Counted from the stretch's first letter, positions 11,693 through 21,157 are shown. The stretch is 64,000 nucleotides of DNA from Pseudomonadota bacterium (GCA_023423535.1 JAFAFL010000021.1:7011-71010), one strand, 5' to 3'. Numbers and translations are program-made. The notes: generated by a model not told the origin, from the letters alone.

Positions 11693-12619
11693 GTGAAGAA
11701 GAGATCCGGCATCGGCAAGCGCATCCTGCTGCTCATCGCGACGAACATCGCGATCCTGCTCGTGATGTCGATCGTCCTGCGGCTGATCGGCTTCGAGGGC
11801 TACTACGACGAGCAGGGCCGCGGCGTGAACTACGGCCAGCTGCTCGTGTTCTCGGCGGTGCTGGGCTTCACAGGAGCGTTCATCTCGCTGGCGATGTCGA
11901 AGTGGATCGCCAAGCGGACGACGGGTGCGCAGGTGATCACGCAGCCGCGCACCGACACCGAGCTGTGGCTCGTGGACACCGTTCGACGCCTGTCGAAGCA
12001 GTCCGGGATCGGGATGCCGGAGGTGGCGATCTACGAGAGCGAGGACGTGAACGCGTTCGCCACCGGCGCGCGCCGTGACAACGCGCTCGTGGCGGTGAGC
12101 ACCGGCCTCTTGCGGCAGATGGACCGCGAGTCCGCCGAGGCGGTCCTCGCCCACGAGATCGCGCACATCGCCAACGGCGACATGATCACCCTCACGCTGA
12201 TCCAGGGCGTGGTGAACACCTTCGTCGTCTTCTTCTCCCGGGTGATCGGCCACGCCGTCGACCGGCTGATCTTCAAGACCGAGCGCGGCCACGGCCCGGG
12301 GTTCTGGATCACGACGATCATCGCGCAGCTCGCGCTGGGGATCCTCGCGACGATGATCGTCATGTGGTTCAGCCGCTGGCGTGAGTTCCGGGCCGACCGT
12401 GGCAGCGCGCAGCTCAACGGCGCCCGCCCGATGATCCGCGCGCTCGAGTCGCTCAAGCGCGCGCACACCCCGACCGCTCTGCCCGACGCGATGCAGAGCT
12501 TCGGCATCCGCTCGGGCGACGGCAGCGGCCTCACCCGCCTCTTCCGCTCGCACCCGGACCTCGACGAGCGCATCGCGCGGCTGAGCGGGCAAGCCGCGGA
12601 GCAGGGCGCGGCGCGGTAG
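11693..12619 (+). CDS. htpX: Membrane metalloprotease HtpX (M48B)
   Basis: HtpX is an inner-membrane zinc metalloprotease that degrades damaged membrane proteins. The 308-residue product has two N-terminal hydrophobic segments (about residues 8-30 and 45-65), the zinc motif HEIAH within VLAHEIAHIANGD, two further hydrophobic segments, and the downstream EFRADRGSAQL that carries the third zinc ligand. Length matches E. coli HtpX (293). The GTG at 11693 follows GAAGGAG at a suitable distance and gives the family start VKKRSGIGKRI; a longer frame upstream is not family-like. The last 50 codons are duplicated about 1 kb downstream (13621-13773). Confidence 0.93.
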   Translation: MKKRSGIGKRILLLIATNIAILLVMSIVLRLIGFEGYYDEQGRGVNYGQLLVFSAVLGFTGAFISLAMSKWIAKRTTGAQVITQPRTDTELWLVDTVRRLSKQSGIGMPEVAIYESEDVNAFATGARRDNALVAVSTGLLRQMDRESAEAVLAHEIAHIANGDMITLTLIQGVVNTFVVFFSRVIGHAVDRLIFKTERGHGPGFWITTIIAQLALGILATMIVMWFSRWREFRADRGSAQLNGARPMIRALESLKRAHTPTALPDAMQSFGIRSGDGSGLTRLFRSHPDLDERIARLSGQAAEQGAAR

Positions 12620-12758
12620 CCGCAGGCTTGACGCGGGACGGGGCCCAGCGCTCCCCGTTCACGAACACCTGGGGCCGGCGAATGTGTGGCCTGCCGTGCC
12701 ACACTCGTGGAGATGACGTGGCGAGCACGGACTTTCGTGGCCCTCGAACGGGTGCGCG

Positions 12759-13592
12759 ATGACGCCTGAAGACGATCCGCGCTCCACCGCAGTGCTTGTG
12801 TCGGTCGCGCTCGCGGGCCTCTCGAATGTGGAGGACGACGAGGAGGGTTGGTCCGCCATCCACGCGTTGCGCAGGCGCGGCACGCCGGAGGTCGTCGACA
12901 GCGCCGTCGCGCTGTCGCGGTCCTCGCAAGCGCCGAGCCGCGCGCTCGCCGCTCACCTGCTCGGTCAGCTCGGGGCGGAGCCACGGGACGAGCTCCGCGA
13001 AAGGTGCTGCGCCGACACGCTGCTCTCAATGCTCGAACGCGAGTCGGACGACGCGGTGCTCGCTGCCATCGCAACAGAGATGGGCCAGATCGCAGATGAG
13101 CGTGTCCCCTCGGCGGTGGCGCACCTCGCGCGGCATGCGAACGCAGAGGTGCGGATCGGCGCCGTCCACGCGCTGTCGCGGCACAATTCCCCGCTCGCCG
13201 TCTCTCTTCTGACCGAACTCTCGCGTGACGTGGACGAGGCAGTGCGTGACTGGGCAACCTTCGGGCTCGGCTCCCTGCTCGAGGACGTAGACACGCCAGA
13301 GCTTCGCGAAGCGCTGATGGCACGACTCGCCGAAGAGAACCTGGAATTGCAGGGCGAGGCGCTGTTGGGGCTGGCGGTCCGCGGCGACGTGCGCGTGGTC
13401 GAACCGCTGCGTGAAGCGCTCTGCGCGCCGGTGGTGAACGTGCTGGCGGTAGAGGCCGCTGCGACGCTGCGCCACCCATCTCTCCTTCCCCTGCTGATCG
13501 CGCTGCAGTCGCGAACGGGAGAGAGCGACGCGTACTTCGAGCGGTCGCTCTCCGACGCTATCGCCCGCCTCACCTCCGAGCGCACCGACTAG
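12759..13592 (+). CDS. HEAT-repeat protein
   Basis: The 277-residue product is built of about six alpha-helical HEAT-like repeats with recurrent patterns such as AVHALSRHNSPLAVSLL, AVRDWATFGLGSLL and GEALLGLAVRGDVRVVEPL. There is no signal peptide or membrane segment, so it is probably a cytoplasmic scaffold. It lies between htpX and a duplicated fragment of the htpX 3' end, and so looks like an insertion into or next to htpX. The ATG at 12759 has only a weak Shine-Dalgarno. HEAT proteins of this length in bacteria are mostly uncharacterised; a phycobilin-lyase-like HEAT function is possible in principle but nothing here supports it. Confidence 0.8.
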   Translation: MTPEDDPRSTAVLVSVALAGLSNVEDDEEGWSAIHALRRRGTPEVVDSAVALSRSSQAPSRALAAHLLGQLGAEPRDELRERCCADTLLSMLERESDDAVLAAIATEMGQIADERVPSAVAHLARHANAEVRIGAVHALSRHNSPLAVSLLTELSRDVDEAVRDWATFGLGSLLEDVDTPELREALMARLAEENLELQGEALLGLAVRGDVRVVEPLREALCAPVVNVLAVEAAATLRHPSLLPLLIALQSRTGESDAYFERSLSDAIARLTSERTD

Positions 13593-13620
13593 ATTCGCGC
13601 TCGCTCGCCATGGCCGAGAC

Positions 13621-13773
13621 GAACCGAGCGCGCTCCCGGACTCGATGCAGAGCTTCGGCATCCGCTCCGGCGACGGGAGCGGCCTCACCCGCCTCTTCCG
13701 CTCGGACCCGGATCTCGACGGGCGCATCGCGCGGCTGAGCGGGCAGGCCGCGGAGGCCGGCACCGCGCGCTAG
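13621..13773 (+). pseudogene. Duplicated 3' end of htpX (about 50 codons)
   Basis: In the frame ending at the TAG at 13771-13773 the sequence reads ALPDSMQSFGIRSGDGSG and LTRLFRSDPDLDGRIARLSG, nearly the same as the last residues of HtpX at 12475-12619, including the stop codon. Nucleotide similarity is clearly high by eye over about 140 bases and stops abruptly at about 13624 upstream. There is no start codon for this frame and no Shine-Dalgarno, so it is a fragment. Together with the intact copy it brackets the HEAT gene as an imperfect direct repeat. Confidence 0.85.
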
Positions 13774-14116
13774 GCCCGGGCAGCTCCCCGCGCTCGTCTG
13801 CCGCGAGCCGAGTTTGCGGCGCCGCGATGCTGACCGCCGCCCGCGCTTCGGTATGGCCCCTCACGTCACCGCGACCGACCTCGAGCCGCGGGGATCGATG
13901 GCCGCCGGAACCGGAGGCCCCGCCGGTCGCGCGGCCGAAAAAGCCTCCGCTGGGGAACCCTGGCGGGGTGACGATCCAGCCTCCAAACCCCTGAACTTAC
14001 AGAGCTTTCTCACGCGCAACGTCACCCCACCGTGGTTCCCCAGAGAGCGACTAAAAGTCTCTCCCCGGCGCGGGCACGCCGACAGGGCAAGCCAACTCTC
14101 GGCGGATGCACGACAG
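13774..14116. other. 343-bp intergenic region without a recognisable gene
   Basis: Open frames that cross this stretch lack coding character. It contains a somewhat less GC-rich core around 13990-14070. An imperfect dyad at about 14042-14064 (AGAGAGC-GACT, then AGTCTCTC) could form a small hairpin but has no T-run on either strand. It is the gap between the htpX remnant and the convergent Sel1-like gene. I see no att site, insertion sequence or RNA gene in it. Confidence 0.5.
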
Positions 14117-14935
14117 CTATCCTCTCGAAGGCCCATCCCCTGCCTGCACGGCTTCGCCGAGGTCCTGGAGCATGCCCCTCGCTGCAGCGCTCCCGACCGC
14201 CGCCGCACGCCGCAGCCACTTCACGGCCGCCCGGTAGTTGCGACGCACAAGCCAGCCCTCGTACGAGGTGGTGGCGAGCAAGATCATCGCAGCTTCACGA
14301 TCGAACTCTGTGGCGTTGCTGCCCTTTCGCGCGACGCGTCTGAACTTTGCCATCGCGCCGACGACGTTCCTCCGGGTGCCCACGGCCAAAAGCTCCGCTC
14401 TTGCGACCTCCAACAGCGCGGAATCATCCCCCTCTTCGGCGAGCTTTCGGAAGCGCCTGACGGCATCGTGGGCGCGGCCCAAATGGAGGAGCGACATCGC
14501 CAGGTTGAACGCAGCGGTGCTGCCGCCACGCCGAAGCGCCTTTCGCTCCCAGCGCATGGCTTCTTCGAGGAGAAGGCGCGTCCGTTCCGACGGTTTCTGC
14601 TTCAGCGCCAACCGGCTGAGGCTGTTGGCCAGAAGGACCATCCCATTCGTGTCTCCGAGCTCGGCTGCCCGCCTGAACATACGGAGCGCCTGCGCCCCGC
14701 TCATTCTCACGAGGATCCCGCCTTGCGAGTCCATCAATCCGTCCTGGAAGTGCTCTCCCAGCTGAACGAGCGCATCGGCATCGTTTCGAGCAGCAGCCTT
14801 CCGGAGCAGCACGAGCTTACGGTGTTCGTCCTGCGACCGCCGGGCCGCAGGTAACAGCTCGGGCTTGTCACTCCGCCCTTCGTCTCGGCCGCTGTGTCCC
14901 GAACGCTTCTTCACGACAACCTCGTTGGTGCTCAC
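14117..14935 (-). CDS. Sel1/TPR-like repeat protein
   Basis: The 272-residue product consists of alpha-helical Sel1-like repeats, visible in segments such as ALRMFRRAAELGDTNGMVLL, AVRRFRKLAEEGDDSALLEVA and AVKWLRRAAAVGSAAARGML. There is no signal peptide; the N-terminal 40 residues are charged and low in complexity. The GTG at 14935 overlaps the stop of the upstream frame (GTGA), which favours it over an ATG at 14989 that would overlap the neighbour by more than 50 bases. Sel1 proteins are protein-protein interaction scaffolds. It belongs to the accessory patch between htpX and the tRNA-Pro gene. Confidence 0.75.
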   Translation of the reverse strand: MSTNEVVVKKRSGHSGRDEGRSDKPELLPAARRSQDEHRKLVLLRKAAARNDADALVQLGEHFQDGLMDSQGGILVRMSGAQALRMFRRAAELGDTNGMVLLANSLSRLALKQKPSERTRLLLEEAMRWERKALRRGGSTAAFNLAMSLLHLGRAHDAVRRFRKLAEEGDDSALLEVARAELLAVGTRRNVVGAMAKFRRVARKGSNATEFDREAAMILLATTSYEGWLVRRNYRAAVKWLRRAAAVGSAAARGMLQDLGEAVQAGDGPSRG

Positions 14936-15235
14936 TCGTCCTCGCCACCCACCTCCGCAACGTCGCGCGCCCAAAGGTAGAGGTGGCACTGCTCCGATCC
15001 TTTCTCGTCGTCTGCGAGAAGCACACTCAACCCGTCGAGGCCGTCACCGCTCACGTCATACAGATACGGGAAAGCGCCCAACGTCAGCCGCCGGGCGGTT
15101 GGAAACGGACGTCCGGCAACCGGTGAACCGGAATCGACGTTCTCTTCCTTCGCGGTCACGGGCGATGAGGTGCACGCAGTTCCCATCCCCCTCGGCTGCG
15201 AATCGCACGTCCACCAGTTGGAGTGTTCCGCCCAT
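14932..15235 (-). pseudogene. Hypothetical small gene, probably frameshifted
   Basis: Two adjacent minus-strand frames each look like half of one protein. From the ATG at 15235 the first frame reads a beta-rich segment (LQLVDVRFAAEGDGNCVHLI, then RFRFTGCR) and stops near 15056. The second frame continues from about 15110 with LGAFPYLYDVSGDGLDGLSV and CHLYLWARDVAEVG and ends at 14932. The switch lies near 15090-15120. If joined, the protein would be about 100 residues. The downstream Sel1-like gene overlaps the stop by four bases, so the second half is probably translated or was until recently. The alternative is an intact 84-residue gene starting at 15186. No family was recognised. Confidence 0.45.
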
Positions 15236-15315
15236 CTGGTCGTTCAACCGATGGTGCGGGTGGGGTCGTCGCTCCGTGATGCTGATTCTAAACCTCGGGA
15301 TGCGCTCAGGCCCGC

Positions 15316-15367
15316 AAAGACGAAGGCCCCGAAGCCGTTCGGTTTCCCGAGTGACTTCGAGGCCTTC
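15316..15367 (-). terminator. Rho-independent terminator downstream of tRNA-Pro
   Basis: On the minus strand GAAGGCCTCGAAG pairs with CTTCGGGGCCTTC (13 base pairs with one T-G wobble) around a 20-base loop, followed by GTCTTT. It starts four bases after the encoded CCA of the tRNA, so it most likely ends the tRNA-Pro transcript and perhaps the whole translation operon. Confidence 0.75.
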
Positions 15368-15370
15368 AAA

Positions 15371-15448
<78 letters not shown>

Positions 15449-15477
15449 TTGCTGCAAACGGCGGTACGGCTGAACGA

Positions 15478-15501
15478 CGAAAACGGGCGCCCTTATGCCC
15501 G
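15478..15501 (-). terminator. Possible terminator after ihfA
   Basis: On the minus strand CGGGC and GCCCG are separated by ATAAGGGC and followed by TTTTCG. The stem is short (5 base pairs), but the T-run and the position between ihfA and tRNA-Pro suit a weak terminator. Confidence 0.45.
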
Positions 15502-15543
15502 CGGCCTCTCCCTCGGTCAAGAAGGAGATCGCCGCTCAGGGGC

Positions 15544-15912
<369 letters not shown>

Positions 15913-15996
15913 CCGTTCATCCCCTGGCGCAAGAACGCGCCCGCGGTAGAAGCCCCGTTCTGGCAGGTTCGGCTGACCTCTGTCAACCGCGCGGCA

Positions 15997-18432
15997 TCAT
16001 TGGGCATTTTCGCCGCGCAGGCTCGCCCCCAGCCGCCGGTTCACCTCCGCCACGATGCGCTGGTGGGCCTCGTTGACCTCCGCATCGGTGAGGGTCCGGT
16101 CGCCTGCCCGGTAGCTCAGCGCAAAGGCGAGGTTCTTCCTGCCCTCCGGGATCGGCTTCCCGGCGTACACGTCGAACACCCGCGCGTCGTCCACCAGCGT
16201 CCCGCCCGCCTCGAGGATGACCTTCCGGACCTCCTCGCTCGTCAGCGCCGCGTCCACCACCACCGCGAGGTCCCGCAGCACCGAGGGGAACTTCGTCAGC
16301 GCCTCGTACCGCGGCCGCAGTGCACTGGCCTTCCGTAGCCGCTCCACCTCGAGGTCGAAGAGGAAGATCCCTTCCGGCAGGTCCAGCGCCCGGGCCGTCC
16401 GAGGGTGCAGCTCCCCCAGCGTCCCCAGCGTCACCCCGTTCTCCAGCCACACCTTCGCGCAGGCCCTCGGGTGGTACGGCGCGAGCTCCGCCGGCACGAA
16501 CCGAACCTTCTCGATCCCCAGCTGCCCGAGCACCGCCTCCACCGCGCCCTTCGCGTCGAAGAAGTCCAGCCGCGCATCCGCCGCCGTCCAGTGCCGTCCG
16601 AGCCGCAGGCCGTGCAGCACGCCCGCCACCCGCAGGACCTCCTTCGCCACCGGCCGGTGCCCTTCCCCGCCGTCTGGATCCTTGTGGTAGCTGCGCCCCC
16701 ACTCGTAGAGCCGCACCGTCTCCGCCGCGCCGTGCCGCAGGTTGTGCGACAGCGTCCGCAAGAGCCCCGCGTAGAGCGTGGTGCGCATCGCCGACTGCTC
16801 GACCGACAGCGGGTTCTGCACCGCGATCGCGTCCACCTCGGTGCCCAGCGCCTCGTACTCGCGGATCTGCGTCCACGGGAGATCGCCCGGGGTGACGAAC
16901 GAGTAGGAGACGATCTCCATCATCCCCGCGCCCGCCATCGCCTCGCGGATGCGCCGCTCCACCTGGTGCTCCGGCGCCTCAGGCACCAGATCCTTCGGCC
17001 CGCGCGGCAGCACCGAGGGGATGGTGTCGTAGCCGCGAATGCGCGCGACCTCCTCGATGAGGTCCTCCTCGCGATCCACGTCCACGCGGAACGAGGGCAC
17101 CTGCCACTGCTCCGCGCCCGCCGAGACGAACCCCAGCGCCGAGAGGATCCGCGCGCTCTCCGCCTCCGGCACCTCCACGCCGAGCAGCTTCGACACCGCG
17201 CCCGCGCGCAGCCGCACCGTCTTCTTCGCGCTCTTGCCCGGGTACTCGTCGATCGCGCCCTTCAGCACCGTGCCGCCGGCCAGCTCCGCGATCAGCGCCG
17301 CCGCCCGGTCGAGCGCCAGCGGCACCGCGTCGATGTCCGTCCCTCGCTCGAAGCGGTGCGAGGCCTCGGTGTGCAGCCCGTGCCGCTTCGACGACCGCCG
17401 CACCGACGACGGCTGAAACCACGCGCTCTCCAGCAGCACGCGCGTCGTCGCCTCCGTCACCTCCGACTCACCGCCGCCCATCACGCCGGCAATGGCCTGC
17501 GCCCGCTCCGCATCGGCAATGACCAGATCGTCCGCGTCGAGCGCCCGCTCCTTCCCATCGAGCGTCTTCAGCGTCTCGCCCTTGCGCGCGGTCCGCACCA
17601 CGACCGCCGAGCCCGCGAGCTTGTCGAGATCGAACGCGTGCAGCGGATGCCCCCACTCGAGGAGCACGTAGTTCGTCACGTCCACGAGGTTGTTGATGCT
17701 CCGCACCCCGCACGCCTTCAGCCGGTCCGCCAGCCACTGCGGCGACGGCCCCACCTTCACGCCCTCGATCACCCTCGCCGCGTAGCGAGGACACCTCTCC
17801 GGCGCCTCGATGCGCACCTTCGCCTTCGTCCCCACCGCCGCCGCCGACTCCGCGAGCCGCACCTCCGGCAGCTTCACCGGCTGGCCGGTCAGCGCCGCGA
17901 CCTCGCGCGCGATCCCCAGATGCGACAGCGCATCCGGCCGGTTCGGGGTGACGTTCACCTCGAGCAGCGTGTCGTCGAGCCCGAGCGCGCGCACGATGGG
18001 CATCCCCACCGGCAGCTTCGGGTCGAGGATCATCAGGCCGGACGATTCCTCGCTCAGCCCCAGCTCCTTCTGCGAGCAGAGCATCCCGAAGCTGTCCACC
18101 CCGCGTAGCGCGGCCTTCTTGATCGCCACGCCGTTGGGGAGCGTCGTGCCCACCGTGGCCAGTGGCACCTTGTCGCCGACCTTGTAGTTCTTCGCGCCGC
18201 ACACCACCTGCAACACGCCGTTGGCGCCCGCGTCCACCTGGGTCACCGACAGCTTGTCCGCGTTGGGGTGCTGCACGCTCTCCTTGATCAGCGCCACCAC
18301 CACGCCGTCGAGCCCCTGCCCGAGCCGCGTGAAGCCCTCGATCTCCAGCCCCGCCATCGTCAGCCGGCGCGCGAGCTCCTCACCGGGCGGGCACTGCACG
18401 TAGTCGTTCAACCACTTGAGCGAAATCTGCAT
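15997..18432 (-). CDS. pheT: Phenylalanine--tRNA ligase beta subunit
   Basis: The 811-residue product is the large subunit of the heterotetrameric PheRS. Domains in order are an N-terminal tRNA-binding EMAPII-like OB fold (about residues 40-150, with ESVQHPNADKLSVTQVD), the B3/B4 editing module, the B5 domain, a catalytic-like domain with SYSFVTPGDLPW, and the C-terminal anticodon-binding FDX-ACB domain (PSVLRDLAVVVDAALTSEEV). Length is close to that of other bacteria (about 795). The ATG at 18432 (MQISLKWLNDYV) is the canonical start. It lies 15 bases downstream of pheS and upstream of ihfA. Confidence 0.96.
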   Translation of the reverse strand: MQISLKWLNDYVQCPPGEELARRLTMAGLEIEGFTRLGQGLDGVVVALIKESVQHPNADKLSVTQVDAGANGVLQVVCGAKNYKVGDKVPLATVGTTLPNGVAIKKAALRGVDSFGMLCSQKELGLSEESSGLMILDPKLPVGMPIVRALGLDDTLLEVNVTPNRPDALSHLGIAREVAALTGQPVKLPEVRLAESAAAVGTKAKVRIEAPERCPRYAARVIEGVKVGPSPQWLADRLKACGVRSINNLVDVTNYVLLEWGHPLHAFDLDKLAGSAVVVRTARKGETLKTLDGKERALDADDLVIADAERAQAIAGVMGGGESEVTEATTRVLLESAWFQPSSVRRSSKRHGLHTEASHRFERGTDIDAVPLALDRAAALIAELAGGTVLKGAIDEYPGKSAKKTVRLRAGAVSKLLGVEVPEAESARILSALGFVSAGAEQWQVPSFRVDVDREEDLIEEVARIRGYDTIPSVLPRGPKDLVPEAPEHQVERRIREAMAGAGMMEIVSYSFVTPGDLPWTQIREYEALGTEVDAIAVQNPLSVEQSAMRTTLYAGLLRTLSHNLRHGAAETVRLYEWGRSYHKDPDGGEGHRPVAKEVLRVAGVLHGLRLGRHWTAADARLDFFDAKGAVEAVLGQLGIEKVRFVPAELAPYHPRACAKVWLENGVTLGTLGELHPRTARALDLPEGIFLFDLEVERLRKASALRPRYEALTKFPSVLRDLAVVVDAALTSEEVRKVILEAGGTLVDDARVFDVYAGKPIPEGRKNLAFALSYRAGDRTLTDAEVNEAHQRIVAEVNRRLGASLRGENAQ

Positions 18433-18447
18433 TGGCTTGGGTACCCG

Positions 18448-19485
18448 CTAGAACTGGGAGAGGAACCGGACGTCGTTCTCGAAGAGCGTGCGCAGGTCGT
18501 CGATGCCGTAGCGCAACATCGCCAGGCGCTCGACGCCCATGCCGAACGCGTAGCCCGTCACCCGCTCCGGATCGTGACCTGCGGACCTGAACACGTTGGG
18601 GTGCACCATCCCCGCGCCGAGCACCTCGAGCCACCCGGTCATCTTGCACACCCGGCAGCCGCGGCCCTCGCAGAGCACGCACGTCACGTCCACCTCCGCC
18701 GAGGGCTCGGTGAAGGGGAAGAACGAGGGCCGGAACCGCGTCTTCGTCCCCGCCCCGAAGAACGCGCGCGAGAACCCGTCGAGCGTCCCCTTCAGCTCGG
18801 CGAAGGTCACGCCCTCGTCCACGAGCAGGCCCTCGACCTGGTGGAACATCGGCGAGTGGGTGATGTCCGAGTCCCGCCGGTACACGCGCCCCGGCGCGAC
18901 GACGCGCACCGGCGCCTGCTGCCCGAGCATGGCCCGGATCTGCACCGGCGACGTGTGCGTGCGCAGCAGCACCGGCGCGGTGCTGCGAACCCACGAGGCG
19001 TCCACGAAGAAGGTGTCCTGCATGTCCCGCGCGGGGTGGTCATGCGGGAAGTTCAGCGACTCGAAGTTGTACCAGTCCTGCTCGATCTCCGGCCCGTGCG
19101 CGACCTCGAAGCCGAGCCGGCGGAAGATCCCGACGATGTCCTCCATCGTCCGCGTGACTGGGTGACGGTGCCCCGGCGCGACCTGCCGGCCGGGGAGCGT
19201 CACGTCGGTCTTCGGCCCGCGCAATTCGGCCTCGAGCTTCTCCGCCTCCGCGCGGCCCACCGCGGCCTGCAGCAGCGCCTCGAGCTCCGCCTTCACCCGG
19301 TTGGCGACTTCGCCCAGCGCCCGGCGCTCCTCCGGCGGAAGCTTGCCCATCCCGCCCAGCACCGCGGAGAGCTCGCCCTTCTTCCCCAGGTACTTCACCC
19401 GGAGCGCCTCCACCGAGGCCGCGTCCTTCGCGCTGCCGATCTCCTGCCGCGCCGCGTCCGCCAGCGCGCTCAACCGCTCCTGCAT
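18448..19485 (-). CDS. pheS: Phenylalanine--tRNA ligase alpha subunit
   Basis: The 345-residue product is the catalytic alpha subunit of PheRS, which charges tRNA-Phe. It has an N-terminal coiled-coil (residues 1-90), class II motif 2 around HSPMFHQVEGLLVDEGVTF, the segment RFRPSFFPFTEPSAEVDV, and motif 3 as GYAFGMGVERLAMLRYGIDD. A CEGRGCRVCKMTGW insert with four cysteines is visible. The ATG at 19485 (MQERLSALADA) follows GGGAGAGG, a good Shine-Dalgarno; an alternative at 19521 would lie inside the terminator hairpin region and was rejected. It is preceded by a terminator or attenuator after rplT. Confidence 0.95.
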   Translation of the reverse strand: MQERLSALADAARQEIGSAKDAASVEALRVKYLGKKGELSAVLGGMGKLPPEERRALGEVANRVKAELEALLQAAVGRAEAEKLEAELRGPKTDVTLPGRQVAPGHRHPVTRTMEDIVGIFRRLGFEVAHGPEIEQDWYNFESLNFPHDHPARDMQDTFFVDASWVRSTAPVLLRTHTSPVQIRAMLGQQAPVRVVAPGRVYRRDSDITHSPMFHQVEGLLVDEGVTFAELKGTLDGFSRAFFGAGTKTRFRPSFFPFTEPSAEVDVTCVLCEGRGCRVCKMTGWLEVLGAGMVHPNVFRSAGHDPERVTGYAFGMGVERLAMLRYGIDDLRTLFENDVRFLSQF

Positions 19486-19516
19486 GGCCCTCTCCCGTCC
19501 CGGAAGGAACTCTGAA

Positions 19517-19555
19517 AACAAAAAAACGGGCCGCCCGAGGGCAGCCCGTCAAAAA
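19517..19555 (-). terminator. Terminator or attenuator between rplT and pheS
   Basis: On the minus strand ACGGGCTGCC and GGCGGCCCGT form a strong stem around a four-base loop (CTCG), followed by TTTTTTG. It lies 34 bases after the rplT stop and 31 bases before the pheS start. In enterobacteria pheST expression is controlled by attenuation in the same position, but there is no room here for a phenylalanine-rich leader peptide, so partial termination or another sensing mode is more likely. The flanking A-run on the other side makes the hairpin nearly symmetrical. Confidence 0.85.
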
Positions 19556-19588
19556 GCGTCGCGGAGCTGTCGCTCTGCGAGAGTCTGG

Positions 19589-19936
19589 CTAGGCCGCCTT
19601 GGCGATGTTCGCCACGGCAGCAAAACCGGCCGGATCCGCGATGGCGATATCCGACAGCACCTTCCGGTCCAGCATCACGCCGCCCTTCTTCAGGCCGCTG
19701 ATCAGCCGCGAGTAGGACAGGCCGCTGCCACGGGCCGCCGCGTTGATGCGGACGATCCACAGCGAACGGAAGTCGCGCTTGCGCTGCGCCCGGTCACGGG
19801 TCGCGAAGTCCAGGGCGCGCTCGACGGCCTGGTTCGCCCGCTTGTAGCAATTCTTCCGGCGGCCGCGGTAACCCTTGGCCAGCTTCAGGATCCTGTTACG
19901 ACGACGACGGGCCTTCACGCCCTTCTTGACGCGCAT
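19589..19936 (-). CDS. rplT: 50S ribosomal protein L20
   Basis: The 115-residue product (MRVKKGVKARRRRNRILKLA...) is a full-length L20, needed for early 50S assembly and, in many bacteria, a translational repressor of its own operon. The basic N-terminal tail and the GLSYSRLISGLKK segment are characteristic. It follows rpmI by 42 bases in the conserved infC-rpmI-rplT order. Confidence 0.98.
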   Translation of the reverse strand: MRVKKGVKARRRRNRILKLAKGYRGRRKNCYKRANQAVERALDFATRDRAQRKRDFRSLWIVRINAAARGSGLSYSRLISGLKKGGVMLDRKVLSDIAIADPAGFAAVANIAKAA

Positions 19937-19978
19937 CTTCTACTCCTCACTGCGAAAGCGGTTTGGGTTCCCCGGGGA

Positions 19979-20185
19979 CTAGCCGCCGTAGGGGAACAGC
20001 TCCTTGATGACCTTCTTGGCGTCCATCGACTCGAGATGGGACGTGCCGCGCGTGCGACGCGAGTGCTCCGCGTTCTTCCCGTGCGTGAAGAGGTGCTTGG
20101 CGTAGGCCTTGGCGAACTTCACCTTGCCGCCCTTCTTCACCTCGAAGCGCTTCTTGGCGCCGCTCCTCGTCTTCAGCTTCGGCAT
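19979..20185 (-). CDS. rpmI: 50S ribosomal protein L35
   Basis: The 68-residue product begins MPKLKTRSGAKKRFEVKKGG and has the usual highly basic L35 composition and length (about 65). AAGGACC lies 8 bases before the ATG. It is preceded by a 155-base leader with hairpins after infC and followed by rplT. Confidence 0.98.
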   Translation of the reverse strand: MPKLKTRSGAKKRFEVKKGGKVKFAKAYAKHLFTHGKNAEHSRRTRGTSHLESMDAKKVIKELFPYGG

Positions 20186-20340
20186 GACTCAGGTCCTTCA
20201 GAAAACCGGATTAAGCCGACCCGGGGGTCGGAAAGCGGCGCACACTCTTACAGCCGGTGCGCGTTGTCAACAGCTTCGAACGGGCGGGGTAATCCTTTCG
20301 GAGCCCCGCCGCGTCTCCCTCGGAGAGGGACTTCGAACTT
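20186..20340 (-). promoter_or_regulatory. Leader region between infC and rpmI with candidate regulatory hairpins
   Basis: The 155-base spacer is unusually long for this operon. On the minus strand it shows GGCGGGG paired with CCCCGCC around a 14-base loop, and a hairpin CCGACC-CCCG-GGTCGG (20216-20231) 30 bases before rpmI. A TTGACA (20270-20265) is followed 14 bases later by TAAGAG, too close for a standard promoter. In many bacteria L20 represses rpmI-rplT by binding a leader structure; whether this RNA is such a site is inference. Confidence 0.4.
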
Positions 20341-21066
<726 letters not shown>

Positions 21067-21113
21067 GTGAAGCTACCTCCGAAAGCGGCCGGGCCTGCCG
21101 GCGAGCGCAAAAC

Positions 21114-21140
21114 CTTGTACGACGACACCTATGTAGTCAA
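21114..21140 (-). promoter_or_regulatory. Weak promoter candidate upstream of infC
   Basis: In the 91-base thrS-infC spacer, TTGACT (21140-21135) and TACAAG (21119-21114) are separated by 15 bases on the minus strand. The -35 is good, the -10 poor and the spacing short by about two bases, so this is only a candidate for a separate infC promoter. Confidence 0.3.
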
Positions 21141-21157
21141 GCAGCGCCGACACCCCA

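Noticed and set aside
12531..12956. Minus-strand frame crossing the htpX/HEAT gap with the stretch PQVFVNGERWAPS
   Set aside because: The stretch looks protein-like but the rest is antisense to htpX and the HEAT gene and has no start signal; kept only as a possible gene fragment.
13990..14070. Recombination attachment site in the gap near the htpX remnant
   Set aside because: The region is less GC-rich and has a small dyad, but no matching copy of it and no integrase gene were found in the window.
16405..18108. 567-codon plus-strand frame opposite pheT
   Set aside because: Arg/His/Leu-rich shadow of pheT, which is certain by family motifs.
19486..19521. Longer pheS start (MFSEFLPGRERA)
   Set aside because: It would begin in the T-run of the terminator hairpin, and the ATG at 19485 has the better Shine-Dalgarno and matches the family.
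20265..20270. TTGACA in the infC-rpmI spacer as a promoter
   Set aside because: The only -10-like sequence is 14 bases away, too close for a standard promoter; mentioned under the leader region only.
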